NCBI GenBank assembly: GCA_020091685.1
Contig: CM034609.1
Location: forward strand, 21,029,204 to 21,093,203
Direction: 5' to 3'
Source of the DNA: Lutjanus erythropterus
Taxonomy: Eukaryota > Chordata > Actinopteri > Lutjaniformes > Lutjanidae
Length of the DNA stretch: 64,000 bases
The position numbers and the translations under genes were made by a program. The first letter of the stretch is position 1. Each line of letters begins with the position of its first letter. Below, piece by piece: positions 35,323 through 50,399 of the stretch. The notes below the pieces were generated by a model, which did not search any database, was not told the DNA's origin, and saw only the letters and a list, made by a program, of their open reading frames with translations.

Positions 35323-38300
35323 TCTTGACAACTTCCCCAAGTTTCTTATGTTTCTTTTGTTCATACAGAATACATGAACTAAGCTTCCATCTCCCTGTGA
35401 GTTTCTCTTTAATTAAGGATGAATGTAAACAATGTAGTAAGGTTTGGGGATCAGGGGGAGTCTGGACTGTGTCTTTGAGTGTGCATGGCTTCACAGAGGA
35501 CATGACAGGAGGTTAGGACTGGAGAGCTGCTGATAAGGTCTGTCATGATGAGTCTGCAGCACCCTGGGGAAAATGTCGCCACACCTTGTTAACACCCAAA
35601 GAGCTGGTGAGGTGAGGAGGACATAAACCTTCAAAAATAATTGACTTAATCCTGGATCCCACCATATGCTGGTTTCAGCATCATGGGCATCATTATTTCA
35701 GTAAAGGATTATGGGTCTCACTTCTCTCAACATTTAGCCTTCTTCACAATGTGACGTGAATTTTAACTCGGAACAAAATCATGTCCCTTATTGGATGAAA
35801 GGTACATGATAGGACATGGTAAACATGACAATGAAGCTAAAATTCAGTGGTTGCAATTCTAAAATGTGACCGATGACCATTTTTACACATATAACAAGTA
35901 CGAGTGGAGGCGGGATGGAGGCAAGGCTGGTGGAAGAGTGTTGGATATTTCAAAAACAGATTGTCAAAGCACAGAGGTATATAGGGTTTAATTCTGAACT
36001 GAAAAGGAACTGTGAGTCCTGTATTAATGCCAGCGTGATCGTTGCCTAGTCTAGTCCAAATGTCCAAATCAAGTCCAGTCCAAATGGCACTTTTGGTCCA
36101 CTGCCTGAAGCTGACAGTTAACATCCAAAATCTGCTTGTGCACTGGAACAATCAAATCAGCATACAAGGTCTGTCAAAGAGGTCCGCTAATTCTAAACAA
36201 TGCAGATGTCAAAATCCACCACTTTTAGAGACTTGCAACAATAAAAATAAAATGTCAGAAACAAGCAAATCAATACCAGTAGCAACTAGTGGTGTATCGG
36301 AAGCTAGTTGGTCTATGATCCATATGGTAGCGGTGGGCAATATATATCACAATAATTCAGGGTATCCTGTGATAATGATATTCTTCTCCAGTGCGATTGT
36401 ATCCCTTTCAGAAGTTTTGTAATCGAGCCAGTGTTTTCTTATTTTTTGGAGACGTGGTGAAATAAATCCGCAATGATAAATCCAATACCAAATGGTTTCT
36501 TTTTCTCTGTTGAAAACAGTTGTTATTGTTAGCATGTTGTTAGCTGTCCACAAGGAATCCCATGATGCTTTGGGTTAAGTCTTTTTTGAGAATCCAGAGG
36601 CTGTGTTCCTGACTTGTCGTGTGTGTTGCCCTGATCTTAATCACATTGCACAACAGAATGACATGAAATTGACCCTTCAAAATAAAAATTTGCATCGATG
36701 ACCTGTAGTAGGCATCACATGACAGCGATATTGCAGTAAGGCAATTATCCTCACAGCCCCAGTCATTGTTGCATCACAAGCACATTGATGTCATAGCATT
36801 CATAATCAGTCAACGCATGCCAGGAATAACCTGTGAGTACAACGCTTCTGTAGAAAAATTAACCTGCACTATAACCTTCCTTGTACAGTCTATGATTCGA
36901 CCATTCCCTTTTTAATTTTTGTGCCATTTTATGGGACTGTGAAAACCTCTGACGTGTTTAATTAGGGATCTTTTCAGAGGAATACAGTGCTGTAATAGAA
37001 TACTCTGCATATGAATAAATATCCCTCACAGTGAGGGAGCCAGAGCGAAGGGGAGAGCAGCACTATGGCCTGTGTCCAGAGCAGAAAATCTCTTGTGACA
37101 GTTGTCTCTTATGTTTGTCCAGGCCTTGTGCCATCAGCCAGTGTGGGCTCTTTGCAAACACCAAGGTTGTCATGGATTTCGGTTTTATCAGTGAGGAAAC
37201 ATGCAGTCAGATAGGCCTCTGAACGGGAGGGAAATATTTCCAGTAATTCTGCCTCCCCGTGAATCATAGTCTACTCCTTGCCTTATTCTCTGCTCCGTCA
37301 CTGTTGTAGCTTTTGCATACTGTACCTCTGAAAGAATGTACAGTAACGCCGTGGTATGCGGTCTGTTATCACTGCTCCACCCACAAAAGAGCTTTTGTGA
37401 GGGGCAGAGAGGGCCGTACTGAGGGCAGGAGAAGGGCAGCCGCAATACACGTGTCTTTAAAGAACCATTCATCAGGATCATTTTTGGTTTGTGATGATTT
37501 GTTTGCATGTTTATTTGTTGGTTCACCTCGGCGTTAATCTCCTCTGCTGCCACCCTGCCGGAGCTGCGGTTGGCGCTTGCTGGCTGGCAGAGTCATCCAG
37601 GGTCACAGCCAGGCTGAGGGGAGGCGTCAGCCTCCGTTTACCAGTCCACGCACGTTCACGCTCGCAGCCAAGCAGTCGGCAAGCTCCATCCTCTTCTGCT
37701 GCTAATTCAGGAGCCTGTGGACCTATGCTAATTGTTTTTAAGCATGTGTTGTTAGTCACCACTTAGAGCCCAAACAAAAGTTAGGAGGAGGAACCCCCAC
37801 CCCATCAGTCTCTCCCTCCATCCACAGTGTCTTTGAGCTGTGTATCTGCAAGTGTCAGAGTAGTTGGAGGTGAAGTATTTTGTATTTGTAATGGAAGGTG
37901 ACAGTTCCTGCACACACACACGCAGACATACACATTTTAACATTTACCACCGACTCCCCATGGCTTTGACTCATGTAGCGTACATTCTCTGTTGGTTTGT
38001 TGATCATTTATCACTCAGGAAACACAGTGCGAGTGTGAAGATCTCTCTCGCTGCCTCTCTCTCGGCTCCATGAATGCCGCTCTTTGTGAGTCTCAGGAAG
38101 AAAGAGACACTTGTTGTGCAGCCCGAGTATAGAGACGGAGAGGTGAGAGCGAGTTCTCTGCTGCAATAGTGTGGCAAAGGGTGGTGGAACAGTAAGCAGT
38201 AGTGACAGCCAGAGAGAAATTACTTCTTTGTTTCTACAGGACAAAACTTGCAGTACGAACGGTAGAGTGGATGTTTCACATTTACAAATGTGTCTTTTAA

Positions 38301-41300
38301 TAAGGCCAGGCTGTTTGTGGACAGGAGATTACAGACAGACTGAACTGCACTTAATTTATCATTGTCAAGCCAATAGGAGAAATTAATGTGAAAAGTTTTT
38401 GTCTAGGCTTTGCTGTTCCCATGAGTGACTGGATATACTTTAAAAAAAGTGTCATCTATAGTGCACAGAGAAGAAAAAGTTACGGTATGTTGAGAGGAGG
38501 GATGCAAGTCCTTCATGGATTATTAAATGTGTTAACAATCAATAGTCAGTTTAAAACAGTGAGGGGTGACCACTGCAGTTAGATTTCAACTCATCACTGC
38601 ATATCTGTGACATGCTACTGAAAGTTAGCATCACCTAAAAGCATTTAGAAACTGTGAAATGAGATTGGCATACACACTGTGTGATTGTGTGAACAGACGG
38701 GCTGTCCCCAAGATTTTTTGTCAAATCAATTTTGGCCATGTAATATGATATAAATATGAAGATTAATTCTTTCCTCTCCAGTTCAGTGTGCCACGCTAAA
38801 TTCCTGTATCAGCCTAGACTCATGTTTTAACGCCATTCTTGGTCATCTGTGACGTGAAAACATCAGAATCTTTCACAGTCAGTAGTAGTAGTTCAGGTAT
38901 AAAATCCCAGTGCACCATGGAGCCTCTTGCTGCTGCATTCAGTGTCTGGCATCACCTGCCCTGCACACTCCACGCCATGAATTGAAAGCTTATTTTGACC
39001 GAACCAGTGTTGGTGATTGTTGAAACAGTGGAAAGGCAAATTTTTGTTGAGTTTTGTTTTGTTTCCGTCAAGTTTAAATGAAGCTGACAATGTTAAAATT
39101 ACTGTTTTGCAAAGGGAGTCTGGTGAGTTTGGCAAGTGTAATAAAACAGCTGGTTCAAAAAAGCATCTCACTCTTTAAAACAAGGTCTATTACTGTAATG
39201 ATCCTTTCTATAATGTTGTAATATTGTCTTAGAAAAACAATCAGTGCCCAGTGAAAAAAAAAATAAGCACAAGCAAACAAGCAAGCCTCATTTGCCCTTT
39301 AAACCCTGGGGAAGTGGCTGACAGTGCATCTCCAGTTTTGATGACACGGTGTAAAAACAAAAGCTGAAACTTGTTTACCAACTAATATAAAAATATATTT
39401 ATGACCCCCCTTGTTTATGATTCCTCACTGAAATGTTCTCCCTGTGCATTTTTGTAAGCTTGCTGTTATTGTAATGCACACTGACTGACAATTAAAAAAA
39501 AACAACTGCTCGACTGGAGGAATCTCAGTCAACTAAGGGGTCTCTGGTCTCTGGGGGGACTCCGGGTTTGTCCAACGTCTGAAAACACCCGCTCAGATTG
39601 GACAGACTGTTATTTTTTTGATGCTCTCTTTTTATAACAGTCACAGTCTTATTGGTTTGCATCCACTTGCATTTTCATCATTGGTGTTGTCTCTCCAGGA
39701 TGTGAAAATTGCCCAATTTTCCCATTTTTGTTCATGGTGGGTTTCATGTATTCTCAAAATGTGTAAGTCTTAGTAACTTGCTTTCTTAGTAGCAGCCATT
39801 AAACCTTTTCTTTTAGTATGGTTTTCTCTATCAGATTACGGTGGTATAGCATTGTACAACTGCTGGGTATTTTATACCCAAGAGTCTCTTTCATTACATC
39901 TCAAACCCTAATATCTTTTGCCCTCAATGTTTTACAGTCATATACATTTGATGGATTAAATTATTAATGGAAATAAAATAATTATCAATTAATCATTGAC
40001 TTAGTTAAAGTTTGACAATATAAGAGATTATCTGTCCAAGTGTAAGTGAGGACAACTGTGCAGTAGCTCACAGTCAGTAGGTCTGTACTGGATCATGTTC
40101 TCTTAGCTTCTTGATAGGGCTTGATAAAGCCTCGTCCTGCTCCTCCTACACATTAACAGCACAACAATCACAACTTGGCCCCTCTTTGTCCATTACGTGA
40201 GCTTTCTTTCCCTTCGTCTGCCTGCAGATTTGGTTTATACTATGTGGGCGGCAGTGTGCTGAAATTAGACATTACATCCAGACAGTGACCCAGACATCGC
40301 ACCAAGGTTTCATACTTCTTTTCACTTATTCTGGCAGTACATGCCCATAAATGCACCTCTAAACCCACAGCCGAGCAGTGCAGTTGCCTGTGTGTGGCCA
40401 GTGGCGCTCCCCTCTCTTGTCGGAGCTGGATGTGAATGGTTCTGTTGCAATTCTTGTGTGTTCTCTGCTGCGTGCGTGTGTGTGTGTGTGTGTTTCTTCT
40501 CGTCTCTGTCTTTGATTCTGTCTGCCCTGCCAAGCTGAAATGGCTTCCTATGGCTCAGAGCCACCCAGCTGGAAAAGCAGCTTGGAGGGAAGGGTACGAA
40601 TATGACCAGTCTGTGTTTGAGGTCCACTTTCACCTCCGACCCTGATCGGTGTTGATTGGCCAAGAGCCTTAAGCCCCCCGCAGATTCTAAGATGAGTTGT
40701 CTGTGTGTAGAAATTACACCAAAATGAACTTAGCGTGTTCATCTAAATATAGCTGATATCTCTCAGTCAATCATGGAGGTTGGATTCGCTCGCTTCCCAA
40801 AAAAAGGAGCTGGTTTTGTTGGCCGGGGTTGCTCACTGTGGCACAGACACAATTAAGCTGCAACTGTCTGACTGCTCCAGACTACACAATGCATCACTGC
40901 TGGTTTAAAGAACAGTTAAAGGACATTTCTATAAACGGCACAGCACTCATGCTCTGCAGGGAGCCAAGCCCAGAAAACATTTCCTCATTAAGTTGTGGAG
41001 AGCTTTAAAATAAAAGGAAACAAAATTACCATTTGCTTTTGTGGGGTTTTGACTTCTCAGAGAGGCTATGTGGGTCTAATTACTTAAAAAGTTCAATATT
41101 CTCCCATTAAAAGTAGAAATCAGCAGAACACAAAGCTTTAAGAATTGTTATTTGAACCCTCATAGATTTGTCTTCAGACGTGCTTTGCCTGAGAACAATG
41201 AAGCTCTTCATCTTGTTTTGCAGAGAAATATACTTAAATCAAAAGACTGATTCTTTATTTAATGTAAAGAAATTCTCTTGCACACAAATTATTTCCAATC

Positions 41301-43711
41301 TGACGACAGGGTCTGATTGGCAGACGGCACCAACCCCGAACAATCTAAGTGGTTCAGATTTGCTGAGTGGAGGCTTTCCAGAGAGTGTGTCAATTCAATT
41401 GCCTGAAACCAGGCTGACTGGAATGATTTAAACAGTTGTTGATAGATATAATTTAAGCAGGGAGGCGTGCCTGTCACGCCAAGCCCAGTTTTAATGTGTT
41501 ATCTTGAGGTAAATTGAATCTGCCTGTGAAGATGAATGGATTTTTAAAAGAGCAATAATTATCAATCTGGCCTCACCACCAACAAATGCCAGTTTAGAGA
41601 AAATGCTTTAATCAAATACCTATATCAAAGTTTGCATTTCTACAATACTATAACTGTAAACCTGAACTTATTTATTGTTGTTTGTGAAGGCCATTAAAAG
41701 TCTACCTAACTGGCAGGTACCAGAGACCCCTGTGTGTCTCTGCTGATTGATGTGTGTAGTCATTTTATCCTCATCTGTGTCGCCACAGTCATCAGCGGCA
41801 GCCGCAGAAGCAGGAGGGTAATAATAAACCTCATCAGCTCAGGAGGCCGACCCGCCTTCATTTGAATTAATTTCCCCCTCAGCCTCTCCTGCTGCTCTCT
41901 TAAAGGTGGGATAAATCTTCTTGAGAGACGTCTCACAAAGTCATATTCGCCAGTAACAGTTCTGGTGAATTTCTCGCAAGTTTGTTCTTAGATTTAAAGA
42001 GAATAAACAGTCTGTGACTGTCTGTGTCTTGTGTCCTCTTTGTCTTTGAGGCGAGGACTGCAGTCGAGAGGCTGATAAACATGGCATCAATGAGCAGTGA
42101 TTGAATCCAGTGGACCTGTTGGGATCAAATGTTTATTATATCAGAGTTCAACATTAATGTTTTTTTTTCACTTGCTCAAAGTAAGGTCTTTGGTCTTCAA
42201 ATGTTTTGTTTTGTCAGTCAAAACTCAAAGATATTGAGTTTAATATGATAATAAACAGACAAAAGCAGAAAGTCTCCATATTTGAGAGGCTGAAAATTGC
42301 ATTTTCTTCTGTTTTTGCATGACTTTTGCATGACTACATGACTTCAACAGTTGATCGATTATCAAAACAGTTTAATTCCAGATTTACTTGCCCGACGTGG
42401 CATATAACTTGCCCTGGGCAAGCAGGCAATCCTTATTGTTTAAGCCCTGTATTGATATAATACACTGCTGTGTAATGTTGACTGCTGCTGTCATGGCCCT
42501 GTTATTGTTCATATCCAAAGGGAAACGTTTCACTATCATATCTTACCTTATCTTGTCTATTGTCCCACAAAGTTATGAATCCTCATCATCAGCTGTCAGG
42601 GGTGTCACAATTTCAATATTAAATGGAAATTATATTGAAATGAGCTTTCAATAATCGAATGTAAAGGCAGAATGATCAAATTTCACAGTATTTTTTTGTC
42701 TCTCTCCATTCCTGCCTACTTGTGGCATCAAGCATGTGTCTGATGAAAAAAACACTTCAAAGATGATGCAGTGTAGGTTACCAGCCATTATAATACACAT
42801 TATATCACTATGGACTATCTTTTGATAGAAGAGTTTGAAAAGGTGTAGACTGTCTCATTTAACCAGTTTTTTGGACTGTGGTAAGAAACAGTGGAAAGAC
42901 AGCAGCAGGTATTAAAGTCTGGGTCATTACTGCTGAAGTAACTAATTTCTGAGATCAAATAGTATGCAGAAAAATTAAAAGGTGAAAAGGAAAATGTCTA
43001 GAGAAACCAGCTACCAAGATTCATCATATTGTTCTCATTTCTGAAGATACCACATTCATTATATTGACTCAGACTCACTCAGTGTCGTCTATATGTGACT
43101 CAGACTTCGGTCAGACTGTTCGAGTGGTTAGCAAAGTTGATGTCATATTCAGTTATCACTCACAGCGCTCAGCTCATGTCCTGCTGTGACTCATTCATAT
43201 CGCGCACAAAACAAAGAAATATTTGCAACTTGTCGTTTTCTCGCCATGTTTGCTTGTTATAGTGCACCCCACTATCAGTCACAAAGTGTGTTGACAGTAC
43301 ATCATGACTTTTTAGGCCACGAGAACAGAGCCTCCCTCCAGACCAGCTTCTCATCTTGGCTTCCTCATGTCTTTGTTGCTGTCACCATGTCTGTCTGATC
43401 CATCACAGTTTTTTTTTTCTTCTGTCTCATTTCATTTCTCTTGTTGAAAGCCCTTTCATTTCCATCTGGCGATGATGAAATTCATTTTGAGCCCTGTGCT
43501 CTCTTGTCATTAGGTTCTTGCTCTCAGGCTAGCAGAGGCAGCGTACTCCACTATGGCTTTCTCCTCACATCTCTCACCTTCAGAGTGGAATTCAATGAAC
43601 AGCCTTTGTGGCTGGCCTACCATGATAAACAGGATACCACAGCTACCAGTAGAAAACCATCAGAAGCATTAAAAGCGTAGAAGCATTTCTGTTTCCATTT
43701 TCCATGGTTAT

Positions 43712-43741
43712 ACACACACACACACACGCACACACACACAT
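43712..43741. repeat. (CA)n microsatellite
   Basis: 30 bp of CA repeats with one CG interruption. Confidence 0.9.
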
Positions 43742-43864
43742 AATTGTTAGCAGTAAGGATTGTTTGACTATGGCTGTACCTGAGATGGTAGAGTGCACAA
43801 AATGGAACAAGTAGACATTAAGGTATGGATATTTGTTTTATGGCAGCACGTCCCATCTTTGTCA

Positions 43865-43955
43865 AAACGAGAGGAAAAGTCATGGGATCATCAAAATCAG
43901 TAGGCGTCATCCCCTGGGTGTCAAATTTCATGACCATTCATCTATAATTATTTAT
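43865..43955 (+). repeat. partial copy of the 5545-5800 repeat family
   Basis: GAGGAAAAGTCATGGGATCA, then AGTAGGCGTCATCCCCTGG and CAAATTTCATG, in the order expected for the middle of that family. Confidence 0.45.
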
Positions 43956-46389
43956 AGAGAAGTGTAGGACTTACCATTCATAGAGCCATGCGTGGCTAAA
44001 AACGTCTCGGTAATGCTGTGCTTTACACCAAAATTAAAGAGCCATTTCACATATTTACATTGAGGCGGCTTTAGCACCTTGGAAATTGTTCAGGAATGAG
44101 CTGAAAGTGATTCCACAGTGGCCTCAACTGCTTGGCAACTCACCTTCGCTTCGTCAACAAACTTGACTTTGTGACCCTATTGATCACTTTGGGAGAAATT
44201 CATTATGGCGTTTGTACCTTGGCACAGGGAGGTCAGAGCAGGGAACAGGATCCATGGAGCCAGTGGGGAATTTGGTATTTTGCTCAAAGGCAGTTCATCA
44301 GAGTTGATGCGGGGTCACAGGGATTCACCATAGTGGGTACAGATGTAATGCAATGCCAGAATAATACTTTTTCTGTGGTTTAAGGTAGAGATTCCTTCAG
44401 TCAAGTAGTTGTTTTCTTTGTTTCAAACTCAGCAAGACACAAAATAAAACTCACCAAAAACGTCATTGTTCGTCTTTCCAGTGTTTGAACAATCACCAGC
44501 TCTGGGTTGGTCAAAATAAATCCTGTATGGACGGCGTGAAAGAACGTGGGGCGTGCAGGGCAGGTGATGCTGCACAGCGGCTGCAACCACGGTGTGCTGG
44601 GATTTTATAATTGAACTATAGGAGAAGAGGCATGTTTACTTTCTCTGACTGTGTGGAAATCTGATCACGTCACAGATGAAGTTGAAAGGCATTAAAATGT
44701 GAGTCTTACTGGCAAAACATATTAATGTAGGCTGATAAAGTAGCTTAGTGTGGCGCCCTGAACTGGAAAAAAAAGAATTTGTATTGGAAGGCCAAATCTG
44801 ATTTGACTGAAAAAATTCTGAGCCCCAAAACATACAGTGTATATTGTCACAGCTGTTATAAAGCTCGCATGTATGGCCTTGTTAGTAGCTGCAGTACAGA
44901 CAGGTGTACTGACCTACTGAAAACCAGGCTGCTCTTCATCCCGTCCTGTCAGTCAAAAACTGGAGCAGACTGAAGCTAACATGTTTTATAGCTTCTGTAC
45001 ACACAGCAGTCACTCAGTTACAACCCTGAGGTCAACTCGAGTCCATGCACCGACATTAGGGCACTTTGCATGTCCGTACAAATGCACCCCACCCAGAGTG
45101 ATCGGCCACGGGGAATAATGGGCCGAAGGGTCAGAGAGAAAAGCCTCCATCGTCAGTATCATCAGGACTATTTATAGAGGTACGCACGCGACAGGAGGCA
45201 GCGTTGAAGGAGACTGTCCATTATTTATCAACGCTCTGTATGTCAGCTGTGTGCGCTACTTTGACTTTCTGAGTCATTCAGTTACTCAATAACGCTCTGT
45301 TTTCTCTCGCTCTATCCCCATCTGTCTATATATCGACACACGTGCAGTGTCTTTACAGCTGCCCCACATCTGCGTCTCTCTCCTCTCTGTTGCCATCACC
45401 ACAGGGATTTGGGTGCTGTTGGGTCTTGTTCTCAATCACTCCACTATAGTGCTTTCTCCAGCAGCAGCACATGTCCATCCTTGTGTGTTTCCACAGATTG
45501 TTTAAATTATTCACATCGGGGCCATTACTGGGAACGCTCGCCCCCCCCCCCCTTTACGATCTATCTCCCCCACCGTCCCTGAAAACCCATCAGGATGAGA
45601 CAGGTGGTCTGTGAGGATTGGGGGGCACATTTACTGGATTTTCACCACTGTGAAGTGAGAGTGCCTGAGTTCCTTTACAGTGGATCTCTACTCACAGAGA
45701 TGAATCACTCCCAAGTAACATTTTTGGGGTGAATTATTGAAAGCCTCCCTGCTGGGACAGAGTGCACCGTTAATCTGTACGATTTCAGGCTCCTCATGCC
45801 GAAGTACGGATGACCAGGAGTCGACAGTCTTGGATTTGACGCAGACTTGGCAGTGAGCTGCTCATCTGTGTTTGCATCCTCACCGTAGAGACAATATAAT
45901 GAGTAAATGCAGAGCTGTTTCCGAGGCTGCCAAATCTCTTTTTAATAACACTGATCTCACTGTGGGAAAGTCCTTTAAGCAAAATACAAAGCCTCAACAA
46001 GTGATTTCTTAGCAGAACACAGCATAAGCATTTTTTACCACCCTGATTTAGTCAATATTGTACAAATGTTCATATTAATTTTGATATCAAGTAAAAAAAA
46101 AAAATGAATCCTTATGTCATCTTTGTCTCTCTATATGAAAAACGGTGTAACACAACCAACCACGATAATAAGTCAACAATATGATATTAATTACAGTATT
46201 AAAAAATAGGCCTGAGCATTAAAACAATAGTGACATCTGTCTACAACTGACACATCATCAATAGAAATGAGAAAGTAAAAGGTTTGATAGTTTCAATTAA
46301 ATGAAAACCAACATTAAGCACAAAACAAATACACCCCGGCTCATAAACAGCCTGTCATATCCCTTGATAATGAAGAGTGCGATGAGTGA

Positions 46390-47000
46390 CATGCAAACAG
46401 CCAATCATTTAACAGCTAAGCCCCAAGCGTCTTCCTCCCTGGTGCATAAACAGCCTATCATATCCCGAGGTGTGAGTGACACATGAACAGCCAATCATTT
46501 ATCACGTGTGTGGTTCAGTTGCCCCATCAACATGTGAGACAACAGTGTAGAGTGACACGTGATGATAACAGAAACAGCGTGGAGTGACAAAATGAGTGTT
46601 GATAAAAACAGGACAGGTCAGCTCACCGGTGTGGCAGTGTTTTGTATTTGTACGTTAACTTTCAGTGAGTGAGGGGATCAGACGTCCAGGGATGGTTGCT
46701 TGGAGTAGAGCTACTGCTCCTTCATGTCAAAAGGAGTCAGCCGAAGTGGAGGAGCTGTAAAGCATGGCTGAGGAGAGGGACGTCAAGACTGGTCTGCTGC
46801 CATTACGACCAGACGGCGGATAAACAGAAAAGTTGGATGGATGGACGTATGTTTAAACTGTGCAGAAACACAATCCCAACTAAGACCAGTAATACAACAA
46901 ACTTATTTTGTCACTTTAGCCACTTCGACACAACATGTCATCAATCGATAATTTCCAATATCAGCCAATATAGAATTAAAATATCGCGAAAGATTTTTCA
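46390..47000 (+). mobile_element. hAT transposase BED-finger remnant, copy B
   Basis: The frame 46669-47034 contains KSWMDGRMFKLCRNTIPTKT then SNTTNLFCHFSHF, which follows the BED layout (Trp, CxLC, NTTNLF, H-x-H), with the first zinc Cys replaced by Phe. Upstream DNA has CAGCCAATCATTT twice (about 46399 and 46489). It is collinear with 5230-5510. A lone fragment, no complete transposase. Confidence 0.55.
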
Positions 47001-50000
47001 CCCAGGTGCATTTAAAAATCACAAGATGACTTGAAAAAAAAGCCTTTTATTAAATAATAAATCTGATGTGTACAGCATGTGTGATGTAAAATTAGTCTTT
47101 CTTCATAACTTGATGTGCTTCTGCTTTCCTTCGTTAATCAAAAATTAGTAACATGAAATGAAAGTAGGCAGACATATGCATGTGAAAAAAATTGGTAAGA
47201 ATTGTTTTTGGCAAAACAAAGATAATAAACTAAATAACCATGTAATATCACAGTAGATATGGCCACAATCCTGTATGGTATTGAGACATTTTTTCATTGA
47301 AGTATGGCAGTATTCACTATTAGGGGTGAGACTGTTAGACTCGAATATTGCAGTGTTATGTTTTGTAATATTGTATATATATATTTGAAGCAGTGGTTCA
47401 TTTTTTATTGTGTTTAAAACCCTGAGCACAAAGCAGTGTTATCTTGCTTTCACTGTTCTGATTGCATTAAAAAAGTAAACTTTTTAAACTTTATAGTATG
47501 ACAGTTTTCCTAAAATGAGATTAAAAAGAAAGCAATATATCACCTTGGTTACAGTATCGCAACATATTGAATTGTAACCACTGAATTGTGATTAGTATCA
47601 TAACACGGGATTTTTGCTAACACACAGACCTTTTCAATGTATTGTTATAAAAATATGATTCCCCAGATTGTCATTATACTTCTAACTGGCATTCCCATTA
47701 AAATGCACTTGTATCAGCTGGTGTTCTCTGTTGTTTAAAGAAAATGGCACTTTTGAGGCAGCTGTCTGATCTTCAGCAGCCAGCTGCACAACAATGTGCT
47801 TATCAAGTCCAGCTCTCTCAATCAGTCTGGCCCTGCACTCTTCCTCTGTAAGTCAGCTTAAAAATCACAGTCCGTGAACTCTGGCCTCCCGCTGACAGTG
47901 CTGAGCCAGCGGCCGGGCTGCAGCCCACCACTCAGCTGCGTGCTGTATCTTTGTCATTTATCTAAATCCCAGAAATCAATTACAGCACGCTAAGGTGCCA
48001 GGGTGAGGGATTTGAGTTTTAATTTTCTCCTTGCTCCTCGGGCACTGGCACACGGCATTGAGGCTTACGGATTAAGCAGAGGTAGACAATTCTCTGGCTT
48101 TACATATCTTGGATATTAGCAGCTGCACATTTTTGTGTTTATATTTGTCCATGTTACCTTTACAAATATGACTTGTTCTGGTCTGACCACAAACTACTGC
48201 AGATCCATTTCATTTAGGGAAATATTCTCCATGCTCAGCTGTTAACCTCAGTCCTGAGTTACAACTTGCTGCTGTTGCCCCTAAATTAGGATATTCTAGA
48301 AACATCATCCTAAAAGTTTTTTGTAAAGCTACTGAGAAAAGAGTTGAACACACTGTCTTTTCAGGAGTCATTTAGGGTTGTTTTGGTGCAGTCAAACTGG
48401 ATTTTGTCCCCCATTCTTTTATTTTCACACGAGTTTCCAACCCTTTTTCCTGACAGACGTTTTGACTTATTGTGGCAGGAACAGCGCAAGTGGAACTATT
48501 GACATTAATGACGGCTTTGTTGTAGTAAGTGTCCCGGGAAGCCTCTCCAGCCAGCCAGCATGCACAACACCAAATCCTGGAAATGGCTAAACTAAATGGA
48601 ATACAGCCATCATTTATTTTATTAATCACACCTGTGTTTCCTCCCTTGACATATTAACATGTCTTCCATGAAAATCGTCTAATGTCTCTTTTGCTTTGTG
48701 CAGAGTTCAGGCTGAGTGAACTATGACACGCAACACTGTGAATGAAAGTATGTGTCATTATTCCCATAACCCATATCATCTCTGTGAGGATTAGCTTTTC
48801 ATGCCACCATAAATAGTGTGGTTGTTTGGAACAGCTATAAGCACTTTTGCCTCCTGGTGAGGAACACATTACACAAACTAGTTCTTTCTGATAGTCCCAT
48901 AGACCTCTTCCAGGCCTAAATAGGTTGTGCTGCCAGTGTCTCCTTCTCAGACATTTCCTGGTTTTTGGTTTGGTGTATTATTTTACAGTCTGGAGCCCTG
49001 TTTGCACCAGACCAGTATTACCAGATAACCTTGTGATTTAGAAATGACTCCCATATGTCTGTGTTAGTGCAGCTCATTTTTATGACTCTGTATTTTACTT
49101 GAATTTACTGAGATTTTCCCCAGATTTGATATCAGGGATCAGCGTAAGATCAGTGTATCAAAAGCAGAGCGTTTGTTCTTCAGCAGCCACTCTAATAATA
49201 TAGTCGGTTGTTTTGCTCACTCTATGCGTTTCTTACAAGCATGAATACACATTTGCAGCTCAGTTAGATCAAGTAGCAGATGGTTTGTGGCTGTACTTGA
49301 ATATGACAACTTTTTGTTGCTCCTAAACTTTTCTGTCATTATCACTCATTTTAAGCATCAATATAGCTGAACAAAGCACAGCTGTTGACAGCTGTTCAGC
49401 ACATTATGAGACGTGATCAAATTTCATACTTGTTGTTTTGTCTGACAATAGAATATAGTTGGGAAAAAATGAGACGCAGATTCACACAGGACACAGGAAA
49501 ACAGATTTTTCTGTCACCTGCCCAATCAGACAACTGCATGAGGCATTCCATGGACAGAGAGATGACTTGGTAAGTGGTCAAGTGTTAATGTCGAGCCCCG
49601 ACTAGTCCAGTGCAAGCAGGGTTCAGGTAGGCCAAAACAGGAGCAAATATAACCCTCTCCCACAAACTACCCTGAGGAGAAGGAACTGGCACAAACAGAA
49701 GCATCCAACAGTTTTACTTCACATAGTTGTTGGTGAAAAGCTTCAAAATACAGTAGCTCTGCCAAAAACAACAAACCAATCTGCAGTTACGCTCCTCCAA
49801 GATTAACCAAATCAGCAGCCGTTATGTCTGCCGCAGCTGGTAGCAACGCAGGCTAATTTACTCCGAAAATATTTTTCTCCTAGAAGAACCCCCACTTCTC
49901 TCAAGCAGCTCATAGCTTGCGGTAATGAGGGGAGGCAAGCAAATTTGAAGTGCCAATAAATACGTTTTATTTGATATTTGAAAGGTAACCTTTTAATTCA

Positions 50001-50399
50001 CAGGCTGTTCATTTCATACTGTACAAGGAATATTTAAACAATTACAAGTAATATGTTAGACGTGCAGTCACACAGCAGTTACTATAAAAAAAAAAAAAAA
50101 GATAATTGCTGAGTAAAGTTGATACACAACAGAAAATGAGGATGCATGATGTGTGGAGGTCAGCTGCATCAGTACTGTAGGAACTGTATGGCTGACAGGA
50201 GAAATGTTTGTGTAGAGGGACTGAAATTTTATCATTTTAGGGCCGAGGCCACTTGGCCTTTGGTGTTGCCAGTTTTTGAGGGCCTGAAGGTCAAATGCCA
50301 GGACAGCAAGGCCATCAAATAAAACACTGTTCTAAGTCCAAGGAAATAATGAATTTAACTTATGGGGTGAGGATGATTTTATTTGTTTATTTATTTATT

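Noticed and set aside
43441..43680. 79-codon plus frame in intron 2
   Set aside because: No recognisable domain and no splice sites; chance frame.
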